The notes under the pieces were generated by a model. That model saw nothing but the letters and a program-made list of their open reading frames with translations. It made no database searches and was not told where the DNA came from. The position numbers and the translations under genes were made by a program. This document shows, piece after piece, positions 19,396 to 28,321 of a DNA stretch of 29,930 nt (positions are counted from its first letter, which is position 1; each line of letters starts with the position of its first letter). The DNA comes from a virus, in the IMG/VR virus record IMGVR_UViG_3300010396_000403, positions 1-29,930 of that record; one strand, written 5' to 3'.

Positions 19396-19944
19396 ATGGA
19401 CGAGATGAATGCGAAGCGACTGCCCGCGCGTTCGCTCCGCGAAATCCTCGAAGATGACCAAGAGCACGACTATACCAATTTCAATCACATCACCTGGCGC
19501 AACGCAAAGGTGGAGTATCAGATTCTCGCCGGAGCGCATCTTGGCCCGCGCAAGCAGATGGCGGAGTTCATGCCGTTCCTGCAACAACTGGTGAACACGC
19601 CGCCGATGATGAAGGCCGCGCAGCAGGCAGGGCTCATCTTCGACTTCGATGTGTTCATTAATTCATGGTCGCGCCTCGCAGGCTTCCCGCAGCAGCAATC
19701 GTTCTTCCGCAAAATGACCGACGACGAGAAGCGAAAGGCGGAAGCTAATTCGCCCGCTGCGGTTCAACAGATGAAGGGCCAGCAGGCGCAGCAGCAACTC
19801 GCGCAAAAGGGCGAGCAGGACGAGAACAAGATCGCCGCTCAGTCGCAGGGCCGCGCAGCTGAGAAAGTCACTCAGCTGATGCTTGAGAAAACGATGATGC
19901 CTGAAGGCGAGCATCCCACCATCGGAGCAGGATTCGGCGGATGA
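19396..19944 (+). CDS. Portal protein, C-terminal part after the in-frame UGA (182 aa)
   Basis: The region is in the same frame as the portal gene. From ATG 19396 it reads MDEMNAKRLPARSLREILED, VEYQILAGAHLGPRKQMAEF, MPFLQQLVNTPPMMKAAQQA, then a Gln/Lys-rich tail. I recall portals with '(F/I)xP-W-(L)-x-MDELN...REILG...YEVLAGAHL-A-K-MA' running without a break, so this is the portal's crown/C-terminal end. ATG 19396 has no Shine-Dalgarno site, which argues against an independent gene. Readthrough would give a 699-residue product. If not read through, this is a pseudogene fragment or reached by weak re-initiation. Confidence 0.75.
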   Translation: MDEMNAKRLPARSLREILEDDQEHDYTNFNHITWRNAKVEYQILAGAHLGPRKQMAEFMPFLQQLVNTPPMMKAAQQAGLIFDFDVFINSWSRLAGFPQQQSFFRKMTDDEKRKAEANSPAAVQQMKGQQAQQQLAQKGEQDENKIAAQSQGRAAEKVTQLMLEKTMMPEGEHPTIGAGFGG

Positions 19945-20267
19945 GATACGAAATCAAGCTCAGCGAGCAGGAAGAATTGTACCTCCAGCAGATCGCCATG
20001 CATCCCGGCTATCCCGTTCTGCTAAAGCTGCTCCAAATGGAAAAATGGGATGCGGTTGCAGAAGCGATGGCCTGCAAGGATTTAAACATCGAGAAGCGCG
20101 CGCTGGCTCTTACCGATGCGCAGCGCACCGATGTTGTCGTGGGCAATATCACGCAACGGCTCGAGCGTTTCCGCGAAAGCTCCATGCCGTCGATCCAGCC
20201 CGAACCTGAGAATGCGCAACACGACCCTCTTTTAGCAGCACTGTTCAGTGAAAGGAACACACACTAA
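19941..20267 (+). CDS. Small hypothetical head-region protein (108 aa)
   Basis: The ATG overlaps the portal stop (ATGA), and its TAA overlaps the next ATG (TAATG). The product is helical and soluble: MRYEIKLSEQEELYLQQIAM, VLLKLLQMEKWDAVAEAMAC, DAQRTDVVVGNITQRLERFR, then an acidic Pro-rich tail. Its position between portal and scaffold-like gene suggests a head-assembly or portal-associated role. I know no named family. Confidence 0.65.
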   Translation: MRYEIKLSEQEELYLQQIAMHPGYPVLLKLLQMEKWDAVAEAMACKDLNIEKRALALTDAQRTDVVVGNITQRLERFRESSMPSIQPEPENAQHDPLLAALFSERNTH

Positions 20268-21115
20268 TGGCTACTCAGCCGGTAGTGACCGACACTCAAC
20301 CCGAAGTAGACCAGGAAACAGGGAAATTCGTTTATTCCTATCAGCCGAGGGATTCCGACCGCCAGTTCATCGGCAAACCGTATCGTTTTCTCTATACCGA
20401 CCATCAAGACCTCGTGCGGCAAATCACTGAGGCCAAGGAAAACGCCGATCGCTATATCCACGAAGTAAAGACTGGGAAACGGCAAGTTAGTGGTGAACTG
20501 GCTGCGCCTCGCCCGACGTTCCAGCCCGCGCCCGAATCCGCCGAAGAGGCGGAACGTCAAGAACGAGAAAGATTCAGACAGAATGCTGAAAAAGAATTCG
20601 GCGCTCCATTGGACAAAGTGCGCGAGCGATTGCGCATTGCAGGCGATCTCGAAGAAGGAATTACCGCTCAGCGTTGGGCGATGGAGAACGAAGCCAACGG
20701 CTATTACATCTGTCCGCACAACGCGCGCGAAATGATGAAGTATCTTGATGGCGAGAATCCGCAAGGCCAAAGACTGGCCCGCATTCCAGCCAACTACGAT
20801 TTAGCTTTTGAAGCCGTGAAGGACAAACTCATTGCCCGTCCGGCGCAAGAGCAAGCACCACCTGCGGACTCCACGCAGCAGCAACCACCGTCCACTCGGA
20901 CAGAAACACCCAGATCAACAGGCGTTATTCCCGGCCAGTTCCAAGGCACTCGCCCCGGAACGCAAGCTGAGAGGCAGCCGTTGACGCGGGACAGGTTCCG
21001 CCAGATCGACAAAATGAGTCGCGACCAATTCATGGCACTCAAGCGCAGTAACCCTACTGAGTATTGGGCGTTCGTGAAAATGCAGGAAGCGGCGAAGGCG
21101 CAACCGCAGCAATAA
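20267..21115 (+). CDS. Putative scaffold protein (282 aa)
   Basis: The gene lies just before the capsid gene and its composition is scaffold-like: no cysteine cluster, highly charged helices, and a proline/glutamine-rich disordered segment (residues ~195-245). An N-terminal helical part (QFIGKPYRFLYTDHQDLVRQ, ITEAKENADRYIHEVKTG) leads to EEAERQERERFRQNAEKEFG, a segment CPHNAREMMKYLDGENP, and a C-terminal helix (RFRQIDKMSRDQFMALKRSN). Scaffolds direct capsid assembly and then leave. The role is inferred from position and composition. Confidence 0.6.
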   Translation: MATQPVVTDTQPEVDQETGKFVYSYQPRDSDRQFIGKPYRFLYTDHQDLVRQITEAKENADRYIHEVKTGKRQVSGELAAPRPTFQPAPESAEEAERQERERFRQNAEKEFGAPLDKVRERLRIAGDLEEGITAQRWAMENEANGYYICPHNAREMMKYLDGENPQGQRLARIPANYDLAFEAVKDKLIARPAQEQAPPADSTQQQPPSTRTETPRSTGVIPGQFQGTRPGTQAERQPLTRDRFRQIDKMSRDQFMALKRSNPTEYWAFVKMQEAAKAQPQQ

Positions 21116-21119
21116 AACT

Positions 21120-21136
21120 TCTCACCTTCAGTGAGA
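21120..21136 (+). promoter_or_regulatory. Hairpin over the capsid gene's ribosome-binding region
   Basis: TCTCAC (21120-21125) and GTGAGA (21131-21136) can pair perfectly around a five-base loop. The 3' arm holds the purine stretch just upstream of the capsid ATG at 21141. It lies in the only untranslated gap before a virion gene in this stretch, so it may tune capsid translation or protect the mRNA. No T-run follows, so it is not a terminator. Confidence 0.35.
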
Positions 21137-21140
21137 TGAA

Positions 21141-22184
21141 ATGCCTTCACCATCACAAGCCAGCAACACCGTATCAACGCTTGTTCAGGCGCAGATCACG
21201 GAGTTCGACAAGAACTTCGTCGATAACCTGAAGGGCAATACCCCGCACCTCCGCTGCATGGAGATTCGTGAACAGTCGGAACACAGCGGCATCAATCACG
21301 CGCTGTTCATGTATCAGCTTGCGGTACCGAGTGGAACAACCAATCCTCCGGGCCAAGGCTATATCCCGCAGCAGATTGCGGACGGTACGCTCTCCGATCC
21401 GTTGCAGTTGACGGTCAATCAGCAGAACTCCCAGCTGGGCGAGTATGGCGACTTCGCGACGATTTCGGCTTTCGCGCAGTTTGCCGCACTCGATGACACC
21501 ACGCTGAACACGGGCAAGGAGCTTGCGTTCCGCGCGGGCCTCGGCCTTAACGACTTGGGCCAGTCCGTCACCGACACGCTGAACAACACCGATTCCACGG
21601 TGCTGAATCAGATTACGTCGGGCGCGGCGCTGGACCTGGCGACGATCCGCGGCGCCAAACAGTCGCTCGTTTTCCGTTCGTGCCAACCAGTTCGCGCAGG
21701 CAAGGCTTGCGGCGTCATTTGCCCGCTCGTCCTCGGGGATCTCTGGGCTGGCACCACGGTCAACAACTCGGCTGTGGACTTCTGGAAGTACACACAAGGC
21801 GGGCAGGACAAGTTCGATGACATGGCTGGCTCCGAACAGGACGAGCCGATCGAACTCCCCGGCACGCAGATTGTGTTCTACCAGTCGCCCTACGTCACCC
21901 AGCAAGCCAACCTCAACGGCCACGGCATCGCCTACCGCACATACATCTACATGAATCAGGCGGTCATCGCCATCTTCGCTCGCGTACCGGGCGATTCCAA
22001 CATGGAAGATGGAAACTGGCGGGCAATCAAGGTGAATCTGACGCGCAACCTGCCTAGTTCGGCCTTCGACCCGCTCGCTACGATCGGCAACATAGCGGGT
22101 TACAGGTACCACGTCACGTTCTCGCTGCCGCCGGACACCACGATGCGCGCGCGCGAAATTGACAGCGTTTCTGCGTACAGCTAA
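21141..22184 (+). CDS. Major capsid protein (347 aa)
   Basis: Position after portal and scaffold-like genes, size and sequence support the main shell protein. The N-terminus is helical (TEFDKNFVDNLKGNTPHLRC). A core of strands and helices follows (LTVNQQNSQLGEYGDFATIS, TGKELAFRAGLGLNDLGQSV, VICPLVLGDLWAG). Then comes a region in the style of N4-gp56-like capsids (GTQIVFYQSPYVTQQANLNG, IYMNQAVIAIFARVPGDSNM) and GYRYHVTFSLPPDTTMRARE at the end. The HK97-fold assignment is by analogy. Strong, even codon use agrees with high expression. Confidence 0.82.
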   Translation: MPSPSQASNTVSTLVQAQITEFDKNFVDNLKGNTPHLRCMEIREQSEHSGINHALFMYQLAVPSGTTNPPGQGYIPQQIADGTLSDPLQLTVNQQNSQLGEYGDFATISAFAQFAALDDTTLNTGKELAFRAGLGLNDLGQSVTDTLNNTDSTVLNQITSGAALDLATIRGAKQSLVFRSCQPVRAGKACGVICPLVLGDLWAGTTVNNSAVDFWKYTQGGQDKFDDMAGSEQDEPIELPGTQIVFYQSPYVTQQANLNGHGIAYRTYIYMNQAVIAIFARVPGDSNMEDGNWRAIKVNLTRNLPSSAFDPLATIGNIAGYRYHVTFSLPPDTTMRAREIDSVSAYS

Positions 22185-22188
22185 AACC

Positions 22189-22902
22189 ATGGCCGACGAT
22201 CTCGACATCCTCAAAACCTCAGCTTCTGCCGATATGGGCGGGGGTGTCGAGATTCCGGCTGCTCACAATGAAAAAACCTACGACCTCATTAAGACTGCCA
22301 AGCAAGAACTAGCCGATTGGCACGTTCAATGGGGGAAAAAGCCGGAGAAGGATTCGCGCGCTGATGAGAAATTGGCAGCCCTGCGCGAAGATACCGCTGA
22401 ACGCCTGAAAGCCTACATTCCCGCAGCGTTGGGAGATGAAAAGCATCGCATTCGCAACATCATGTCGCTGCCGGAATTCTGCCGGAAGCTGAACAACATC
22501 CTAGGCCCTGCCGCCGATCTTGGTTCCCGCATTTTCATCAACACGCCTCCGCCCGTTCCCGGCTTCGATAACGAGAAGATGAAGGGCCTGTTCATCAAAA
22601 TGCGCGGTATGGATATGTTCACGTATCACGAAGATTTACCGCCGGGCTGGAAAAAGATTTGCACGGTGCAGAATCCCTACATGAGCGAGTGGGGAATTAT
22701 GAATCGCGACTCTCACGGCGCATTCAGAAGCTGGAAGTTCATCGGCTGGCGCGGCCAAGTACTTTTGCGACTGATTCTGGCCGGAGCGATTACCGAAGAG
22801 GAAGCGCACGCGGAATTCGGCGTCCCGCAGGGTGTTGAAGTAGACCGCGAATATCTAAGAATTCTGACTAACTGGAGAAAAAATGGCCAAAGACCAAACT
22901 AA
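22189..22902 (+). CDS. Virion-region hypothetical protein (237 aa)
   Basis: I chose ATG 22189, just after the capsid stop; an in-frame start at 22159 would overlap the capsid. The product is mixed: helical KTYDLIKTAKQELADWHVQW, EDTAERLKAYIPAALGDEKH, RIRNIMSLPEFCRKLNNILG, then GFDNEKMKGLFIKMRGMDMF and a last helical part ending GVEVDREYLRILTNWRKNGQ. It could be a head completion or accessory head protein. I recognise no family. Confidence 0.65.
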   Translation: MADDLDILKTSASADMGGGVEIPAAHNEKTYDLIKTAKQELADWHVQWGKKPEKDSRADEKLAALREDTAERLKAYIPAALGDEKHRIRNIMSLPEFCRKLNNILGPAADLGSRIFINTPPPVPGFDNEKMKGLFIKMRGMDMFTYHEDLPPGWKKICTVQNPYMSEWGIMNRDSHGAFRSWKFIGWRGQVLLRLILAGAITEEEAHAEFGVPQGVEVDREYLRILTNWRKNGQRPN

Positions 22903-23380
22903 TCAGCCGGGCGAGATGACCATCGAAGAACAACTCAAGCGAATCGAGTTGGAAGAACGCCAGCAAGCATTGGAATCCAGAAAATTACAAGATGAAGTAG
23001 CGCGCATTCAGCTTGAAGCACTCAAGCGAGAAGCTGAAACAAGGAAGACGAATAAAGCTCGGGGAGTTGCCGATGCGCAAAAGGCAATCGAGGATCGGGA
23101 CGCATTGCGGGCGCGGTGCAATCACCATTTAGGGGGACAGGGCGCTATGGGCATAGTCAGCGGTCAGGGTGATGAGGAGCGGCCCACGACCATCGGAGCG
23201 CAAGTGTTCTTGGATGACACTATCCGCTTAAAATGCAATCGCTGCGGCGATTCTTGCTTATCTACGGACCCTGATCGAGCCAAGTGGGCGAAATGGGTTG
23301 GACTTTGGAAACATAGCTTCACAAAAACAATGATGGTCGTGGGCGGAATCAAGACAACGAAAGTCGCTCAGGTAGCCTAA
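22883..23380 (+). CDS. Coiled-coil protein with zinc-ribbon end (165 aa)
   Basis: ATG 22883 follows GGAGAAAA and overlaps the previous gene by 20 bases. Residues ~12-75 form a charged coiled coil (EEQLKRIELEERQQALESRK). The C-terminal part has C79-x-H81-H82, then KCNRCGDSC (C118, C121, C125), a likely zinc site, in a compact domain. It sits among head/neck genes, so a structural or assembly role is likely. The same architecture (coil plus ribbon) is seen in phage assembly chaperones, but I cannot assign it. Confidence 0.65.
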   Translation: MAKDQTNQPGEMTIEEQLKRIELEERQQALESRKLQDEVARIQLEALKREAETRKTNKARGVADAQKAIEDRDALRARCNHHLGGQGAMGIVSGQGDEERPTTIGAQVFLDDTIRLKCNRCGDSCLSTDPDRAKWAKWVGLWKHSFTKTMMVVGGIKTTKVAQVA

Positions 23381-23381
23381 C

Positions 23382-24440
23382 GTGCCCATCACTTACACGG
23401 GACAAAGCATCTACGATTCACTGCGAGTGATGCCGGATTTGGCTCCGGTATTCAACTCGCAGGTTTCGGGCTTCTCGCTTGAGCCCATGCTGACCATCCT
23501 CAACGAGACGATGGCCTACATGCTGGGCCCTAATTTCCCGTGGAAGTTCAATGAAATTGAAGTCGCTCCGTTTCTCATTAACTCGTATCAGCAGGACTAC
23601 GCCACCAACAATACAAATATCGGCTATCTGACTGCTGGCGACTGCCTCGACGTAAACAACACGGTCACATCGAAGGCGTTGCCCCAGGTGCGCGTCGTCC
23701 GTGACTTGCCGCGCATGACGACTTGGCCGTCACTGCCGCCGCAATTCTACGGCCCGATGGTGTTCTCGATTTGCTGGCGCTACAACAGCCAGCTTTACTA
23801 CGGTACATGGGGTGCGGCCAACGCTGGCAGCGGCACGCGAGGCAATAATCCTGTCGCGCATTCCGTCTATACCAATCCGCTGGGAGTCGGCACGAACATG
23901 CCGTTCAATCCCATCACACAGATCAAAGATGCGAATGGGAATCTGCTCGTCCTCACGGGATTCGGCACGGAAGGAACAACCGCTCCCGTGGCTCCTGCTA
24001 ATTCTGTTGCTGGCACGATTGCGACTCCGGGGTTAGGCGCGACGACGCAATGGACGGTAGTCGATCCTCTCGCGCAAGGCTTCCGCATCTCGCCTCCGCC
24101 ATCACAGACAGGCGTTGTCTGGCAGTTCAATCTGCGCGCACAGGCGATGCCGCCGCCACCGTTCACCAGCCTCAATACTTTGCTCGCGCCGATCACGGAT
24201 GATTACATTCCCTACTTCCGGCAGGGCTGCATCACCACGACCTATCGTTATTCTCCCGAAGAAAAGGTGCGGCAGAAGTACGACAAGGAACTACAAATTT
24301 GGGAAGCGCGGCTTAATCAGGGCAAGATGCAGGGCGACCGTGAGCCTGAGAGCTATTCGTTCATTCCAACCGGTGGCATCGTCGCCGGGCCAAGCACGGG
24401 CATGATTACGCCAGGCAATCCGTGGGGTTTCCCGACGTGA
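23382..24440 (+). CDS. Putative neck or tail-tubular protein A-like (352 aa)
   Basis: GTG 23382 follows the previous stop by one base. The N-terminus is helical (YDSLRVMPDLAPVFNSQVSG, LEPMLTILNETMAYMLG). A beta-rich middle with Gly/Thr/Asn loops (residues ~130-260) follows, then YFRQGCITTTYRYSPEEKVR with QKYDKELQIWEARLNQGKMQ. The following gene, with a fold of similar style, overlaps it (GTGA). This pair after the capsid matches the place of T7-type tail-tube/adaptor proteins. The name is by position and composition. Confidence 0.6.
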   Translation: MPITYTGQSIYDSLRVMPDLAPVFNSQVSGFSLEPMLTILNETMAYMLGPNFPWKFNEIEVAPFLINSYQQDYATNNTNIGYLTAGDCLDVNNTVTSKALPQVRVVRDLPRMTTWPSLPPQFYGPMVFSICWRYNSQLYYGTWGAANAGSGTRGNNPVAHSVYTNPLGVGTNMPFNPITQIKDANGNLLVLTGFGTEGTTAPVAPANSVAGTIATPGLGATTQWTVVDPLAQGFRISPPPSQTGVVWQFNLRAQAMPPPPFTSLNTLLAPITDDYIPYFRQGCITTTYRYSPEEKVRQKYDKELQIWEARLNQGKMQGDREPESYSFIPTGGIVAGPSTGMITPGNPWGFPT

Positions 24441-25150
24441 GCGAAACGATTACAGCCACGATTGCAGCGGTACAAAGCAGTCTGGGTTATTGGTCTCCGA
24501 CAGTTGGGACGAGCAATGAGCCTGCGATCACTTCCGCGAACAATGTGCAGCAAGTGATGCTCGCTCCTCCGTTCAAATGGTCATGGAACCGGAATAGCCT
24601 GACTTTCAATACGGTTGCCGGAACGCAGGATTACACATCAAGCGTCACGGATTTCGGCTATGCGGAGACAGCGACCATCGCATATCCCGGTAATTCACGA
24701 ATCGTCTCGCTGAATGTCCTGAATCATACGCCGCTAGGCGAAAGTATCGACCAGCAGGTTCCGGCGACTATCGGCGTTCAGCAAAACACGGTGGGAACAA
24801 GCGTAAAGTTCAGATTCCTCGGCGTTCCCGACAAAATTTATGCCGTGGTGGTCTGGTATCAAAAGTTCTCGCCAAAGATTTCCGCTCTCAGCGATACATG
24901 GGTTCCACCGGACTTCATGGGCTATATCTATCAGCGCGGCTTTCTCGCGGAATTGTACGAAGCATTTGCTCAGCCATCGCTTGCCGCGCAACAGAGAGCA
25001 TCATTCGCCGCCGGATTGATTGCGAACAGCGAAGGGCTGACGCTTACCGAGAAGAATATGTTTCTTGCGCAATATCTCGGCAACATGCGGATGCTTCAGG
25101 ATTCCCAACTCAGCACGCAAGTTGGAACGCAGGCGAGGAGCGCGGGCTAA
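24437..25150 (+). CDS. Putative head-tail adaptor/stopper protein (237 aa)
   Basis: GTG 24437 overlaps the previous stop (GTGA); GTG 24422 is a second option. The product begins VSETITATIAAVQSSLGYWS, continues beta-rich (FNTVAGTQDYTSSVTDFGYA, ETATIAYPGNSRIVSLNVLN, KFRFLGVPDKIYAVVVWYQK), and ends in helices (RGFLAELYEAFAQPSLAAQQ, LTEKNMFLAQYLGNMRMLQD). The fold order of strands then two helices recalls gp11-type tail-tube A proteins of podoviruses. Together with the preceding and following genes it fits a short-tail assembly set. Confidence 0.6.
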   Translation: MSETITATIAAVQSSLGYWSPTVGTSNEPAITSANNVQQVMLAPPFKWSWNRNSLTFNTVAGTQDYTSSVTDFGYAETATIAYPGNSRIVSLNVLNHTPLGESIDQQVPATIGVQQNTVGTSVKFRFLGVPDKIYAVVVWYQKFSPKISALSDTWVPPDFMGYIYQRGFLAELYEAFAQPSLAAQQRASFAAGLIANSEGLTLTEKNMFLAQYLGNMRMLQDSQLSTQVGTQARSAG

Positions 25151-28100
25151 GTGCCAGGTGCCCTTGCCCAAGCGGGCGCGCAACCAATCAAGCAGCCGAA
25201 GTGGACGCCGATCCACATGGGCCGCGCGCAGACCGGGCTTATCACCAACCGCGCAGCGCTGCATGATTTCGCAATCGGACTGTACGGAAAGTTCTATGGC
25301 GCCGGTGCGGATGCTCTGCTCGATGGCAGCAACATTGAAATCTCGCCGCAACAGACATGGAAGCATCGTCCCGGTCATTCGGCATTTTGCACGCTGCCAT
25401 CGACCTGCCTGACGGTTTATCCGTTCTTCAATGCGGATGGAACGATCACGCTGTATATGGACACCACGACGGGGATTTACACAAATCCGTCGAGTCCCAC
25501 ATTGTTCGCGTCAAAGGCCAGCGGCGCTCTCCAGACTTCCTTTTTGCAGATTGGCGAAACACTCTATCTGGCCGATGGCGTCGAGAATCGCAAAGTCATT
25601 GGCGGGAAAATTTACGCATGGGCAATCAACGGACCGGCCACAGCTCCGACCGTTGTTATCGATAGCGCGCCAACCGGCAGCACGCCTTGGACGGCGAGCA
25701 CCGTTTATTCCACGATGGGCTTGCTGATCGACTCGAATACGAACGTGCAGCAACTCATCAGCGTCAATGCCGATGGCACGAATCTTCCACCGGCAACAAT
25801 CGGAACATCGGGAGTAGGCGAGCCAGTCTGGAACAATACCAGCGGCGGAACGGTTACGGAAGGCAGCGGCTTGCAGTGGACCTGCTACGGCCCTGTGGGT
25901 TTGTGGGTTGCAAATTCTACCTATACGGATGCTTCCGGCCCCGGTTCGCTGGGCGCTCCAGCAATGATTTTCGACACGATCTCCGGCAATGTGTTCATCG
26001 CCAACGGAACGGGAAGCAGCGGAACGTCGCGGCCTAATTTTTCCGCAGTTCCTTTGCTCGGCTCGACCCATGCGGATGGTGCAATTCACTGGTTCAATGT
26101 CGGCCCGCCAAAGACTTGGACGCCGAGCCACGCTTATGCTCAGTGGGGCGCAAGTTTCGGCGCAAATGACAACAACGCATTTGTGACTGAACCGACTACG
26201 CCGCAAGCCGCTGGATATGGAACGGCATCCCAGCAGACGGTATTTCTGCAAGTGACTGCGACAGCGGCGGGAACTTCGGATTCGAGCCATACAGGGCCGC
26301 AATGGGCAAGTTCGCAAGCCAATCCGGTGACGCGCGATGGTCAGCTGAATTATCAATTCCTCGGCTCGGCCACGCGCGCGAATTCCCACAGCTACACGGC
26401 TTGGCAGGCAGGCACGCCATTTTTCAACGTCATCAGCGATGGAACGAATTTTCAGGTCTGCCTCGTCAGCGGCATCTCGGCAGGCTCGGCACCAACATTC
26501 AGCGCGGCATATGGCGGCGTCACCGTGGATGGTACGGTGCAATGGGTTTGCGTAGGCCAGACGCGCACATGGGCGGCAAGTACAAAATGGTATCTCCCGG
26601 CAGTGGGCTTCTCTCCGCCGGTTTCCAACGTGAATCCTTATGGCGGCGCGGCGATCATCGACGCTAACAACAACGTCGAATCCGTCACGAATAGCGGAAA
26701 ATCAGGTTCGACGGCGCCAAGCTGGGCAACCACGGTCGGAGCAACGACTTCGGATGGCACGATTACCTGGACGCTCACCGCGCTTGCGGCCACTTTCAAA
26801 GGGAGCACACCGCTGGCCTTCACCAAAGGCTACGGCTACGTCTACGCATGGAAGTCGCGCAGTGCGACGGATTTCTATGTGACGAATGCGCCAAACGGAC
26901 AATCGGGCGCGCTGGGCCCTCCAACCGGCTCAGGTTCTGGAGGTATTACAACGGCCTCGCCTGCGTTTGAGATGCCGACTGGATCGAACGCCGGAGCGGT
27001 CATGCAGGTGTCAGGCTCTTGGCCCACGGACACGCAATACGACACCGTGGTTGTCTATCGCTCGACGGATGGCTTCCAGACCGGCCCATATCTCGAACTC
27101 ACGGAAATTGCCGCGCCCGCTCCCGTGAATGGCGCCTATCAGGGTACATGGACATTCTTTGATTCGGTGCCGGATACAAATCTCAACGAACTCATCGAAG
27201 CGGATACATCGGGCGAGAATGCGCCGCCGCCAACAGGACTCCTGAATCTAGAGCTCCACATGAATCGCATCTGGGGCAACGTTGGGAATGTCGTGTTTGC
27301 TTCCAGCGGGCCGGACATTCCAGTCGGAAACGGGAATGGCTACGAAGGCTGGAACGCTTCCAACAGCTTTCCACTGCAATCGCCGGTCAACAAACACATT
27401 GCCACGCAAAGCGGGCTGCTGGCATTTACGACTTCGGATGTGTACATCATCGCCGGTGGGCCATCGATCCCGCAATTCTTCCCGTGGCGCATTGCGCGCG
27501 GAATTGGGCTTCTTTCAACCAACGCCATTCAGATTGTGGGCGGTGAAATCTACATGGTCACAGCCGACCAGCGATTCATCGCCTTCCAGCCGGGCGTAGG
27601 ACATTCGGAACCGGGTTTCCCGATCGCAGATCAAATCGCCAACTTCAATCCAGCAACCGCATACGTGACTGAGCACGCTGTCGGCGTCGATCCATCGGCA
27701 ATGTTTGTCTGCAACGGCTCTACAGGATGGTTTCGGCTTGTTCCTCACGCTACGCCGGGCTTCATCAGCCCCGATCAGCCTGTCTGGTCGCCATTCGCGA
27801 CGATTACGGGAGGTTGCACGGGCGCTCAATCGGTGACGACTTCGGCGGGCGTTCGCTCATTGCTCGTGTTTCAATCCGGCGGCGTAATTCTGAAGCGCGA
27901 TCTCACAACGGCACAGGACAATGGCTCGAACTTCAGCGGAAATTATACGGTTGGCTCGATTGTCGTAACCCATCCTAGCCAATTGGCTGAATTGGGCTTT
28001 ATGACATTCGAGTTTTCAAAGGCGGGAAGCCCAACGCTGAGCTATTTGCCCAATGAAATCAGCACAACAGGCGGAGCGGCATTCCAGCAGTTCACATCTT

Positions 28101-28321
28101 CGGTCTTCGATCCGCCATTGCTCTACGGAACGACCGTAACGCCGTCGTCTTATAACCCGAATCGTTATTGGTTCAAGCAGACAACCAACACAAACCAGCT
28201 TCCTCCGGCGCTTTGGTGCCGTCACCTGCAAATCAAAGTGACTTATCCATCGGAAAACGCTTTTCACGAACTCTATAGCTTCGCGATCGTCGGCGCACTC
28301 TACGCCGAGGCGGGAATGTGA
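25151..28321 (+). CDS. Large tail protein with five repeat modules and propeller-like C-terminus (1056 aa)
   Basis: GTG 25151 starts directly after the previous stop. The N-terminal ~160 residues are beta-rich (KWTPIHMGRAQTGLITNRAA). From ~180 to ~542 come five degenerate modules of 55-80 residues. They share W-x3-T-x-Y, I-D-x-N-x-V, G-x-S-G-x3-P-x-W and T-x-DG-x3-W. The C-terminal half has segments typical of podovirus tail proteins (IATQSGLLAFTTSDVYIIAG, GLLSTNAIQIVGGEIYMVTA, ATITGG). I assign it as a tail-tubular B/propeller-type structural protein. The modules may bind carbohydrate. It is the largest gene here. Confidence 0.72.
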   Translation: MPGALAQAGAQPIKQPKWTPIHMGRAQTGLITNRAALHDFAIGLYGKFYGAGADALLDGSNIEISPQQTWKHRPGHSAFCTLPSTCLTVYPFFNADGTITLYMDTTTGIYTNPSSPTLFASKASGALQTSFLQIGETLYLADGVENRKVIGGKIYAWAINGPATAPTVVIDSAPTGSTPWTASTVYSTMGLLIDSNTNVQQLISVNADGTNLPPATIGTSGVGEPVWNNTSGGTVTEGSGLQWTCYGPVGLWVANSTYTDASGPGSLGAPAMIFDTISGNVFIANGTGSSGTSRPNFSAVPLLGSTHADGAIHWFNVGPPKTWTPSHAYAQWGASFGANDNNAFVTEPTTPQAAGYGTASQQTVFLQVTATAAGTSDSSHTGPQWASSQANPVTRDGQLNYQFLGSATRANSHSYTAWQAGTPFFNVISDGTNFQVCLVSGISAGSAPTFSAAYGGVTVDGTVQWVCVGQTRTWAASTKWYLPAVGFSPPVSNVNPYGGAAIIDANNNVESVTNSGKSGSTAPSWATTVGATTSDGTITWTLTALAATFKGSTPLAFTKGYGYVYAWKSRSATDFYVTNAPNGQSGALGPPTGSGSGGITTASPAFEMPTGSNAGAVMQVSGSWPTDTQYDTVVVYRSTDGFQTGPYLELTEIAAPAPVNGAYQGTWTFFDSVPDTNLNELIEADTSGENAPPPTGLLNLELHMNRIWGNVGNVVFASSGPDIPVGNGNGYEGWNASNSFPLQSPVNKHIATQSGLLAFTTSDVYIIAGGPSIPQFFPWRIARGIGLLSTNAIQIVGGEIYMVTADQRFIAFQPGVGHSEPGFPIADQIANFNPATAYVTEHAVGVDPSAMFVCNGSTGWFRLVPHATPGFISPDQPVWSPFATITGGCTGAQSVTTSAGVRSLLVFQSGGVILKRDLTTAQDNGSNFSGNYTVGSIVVTHPSQLAELGFMTFEFSKAGSPTLSYLPNEISTTGGAAFQQFTSSVFDPPLLYGTTVTPSSYNPNRYWFKQTTNTNQLPPALWCRHLQIKVTYPSENAFHELYSFAIVGALYAEAGM
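25688..26777 (+). repeat. Five degenerate protein-level repeat modules in the large tail protein
   Basis: In the product these are roughly residues 180-247, 252-318, 323-405, 411-469 and 474-542. Each starts with an aromatic residue and a short T/S-x-Y motif and ends with DG/EG-x3-W. DNA identity between modules is low, so they are old duplications. They resemble small beta-sandwich or carbohydrate-binding (W-x3-T-x-Y) modules. Confidence 0.55.

Noticed and set aside
21174-22214. Long minus-strand open frame (346 codons) opposite the capsid gene
   Set aside because: It mirrors the capsid gene's codon pattern, lacks a ribosome site and encodes an Arg/Val-rich product without motifs. Long antisense frames are expected opposite GC-rich, strongly biased genes.
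25511-26542. Minus-strand open frame of 343 codons opposite the large tail protein
   Set aside because: Arg/Cys/Ala-rich translation with no motif; the same shadow effect.
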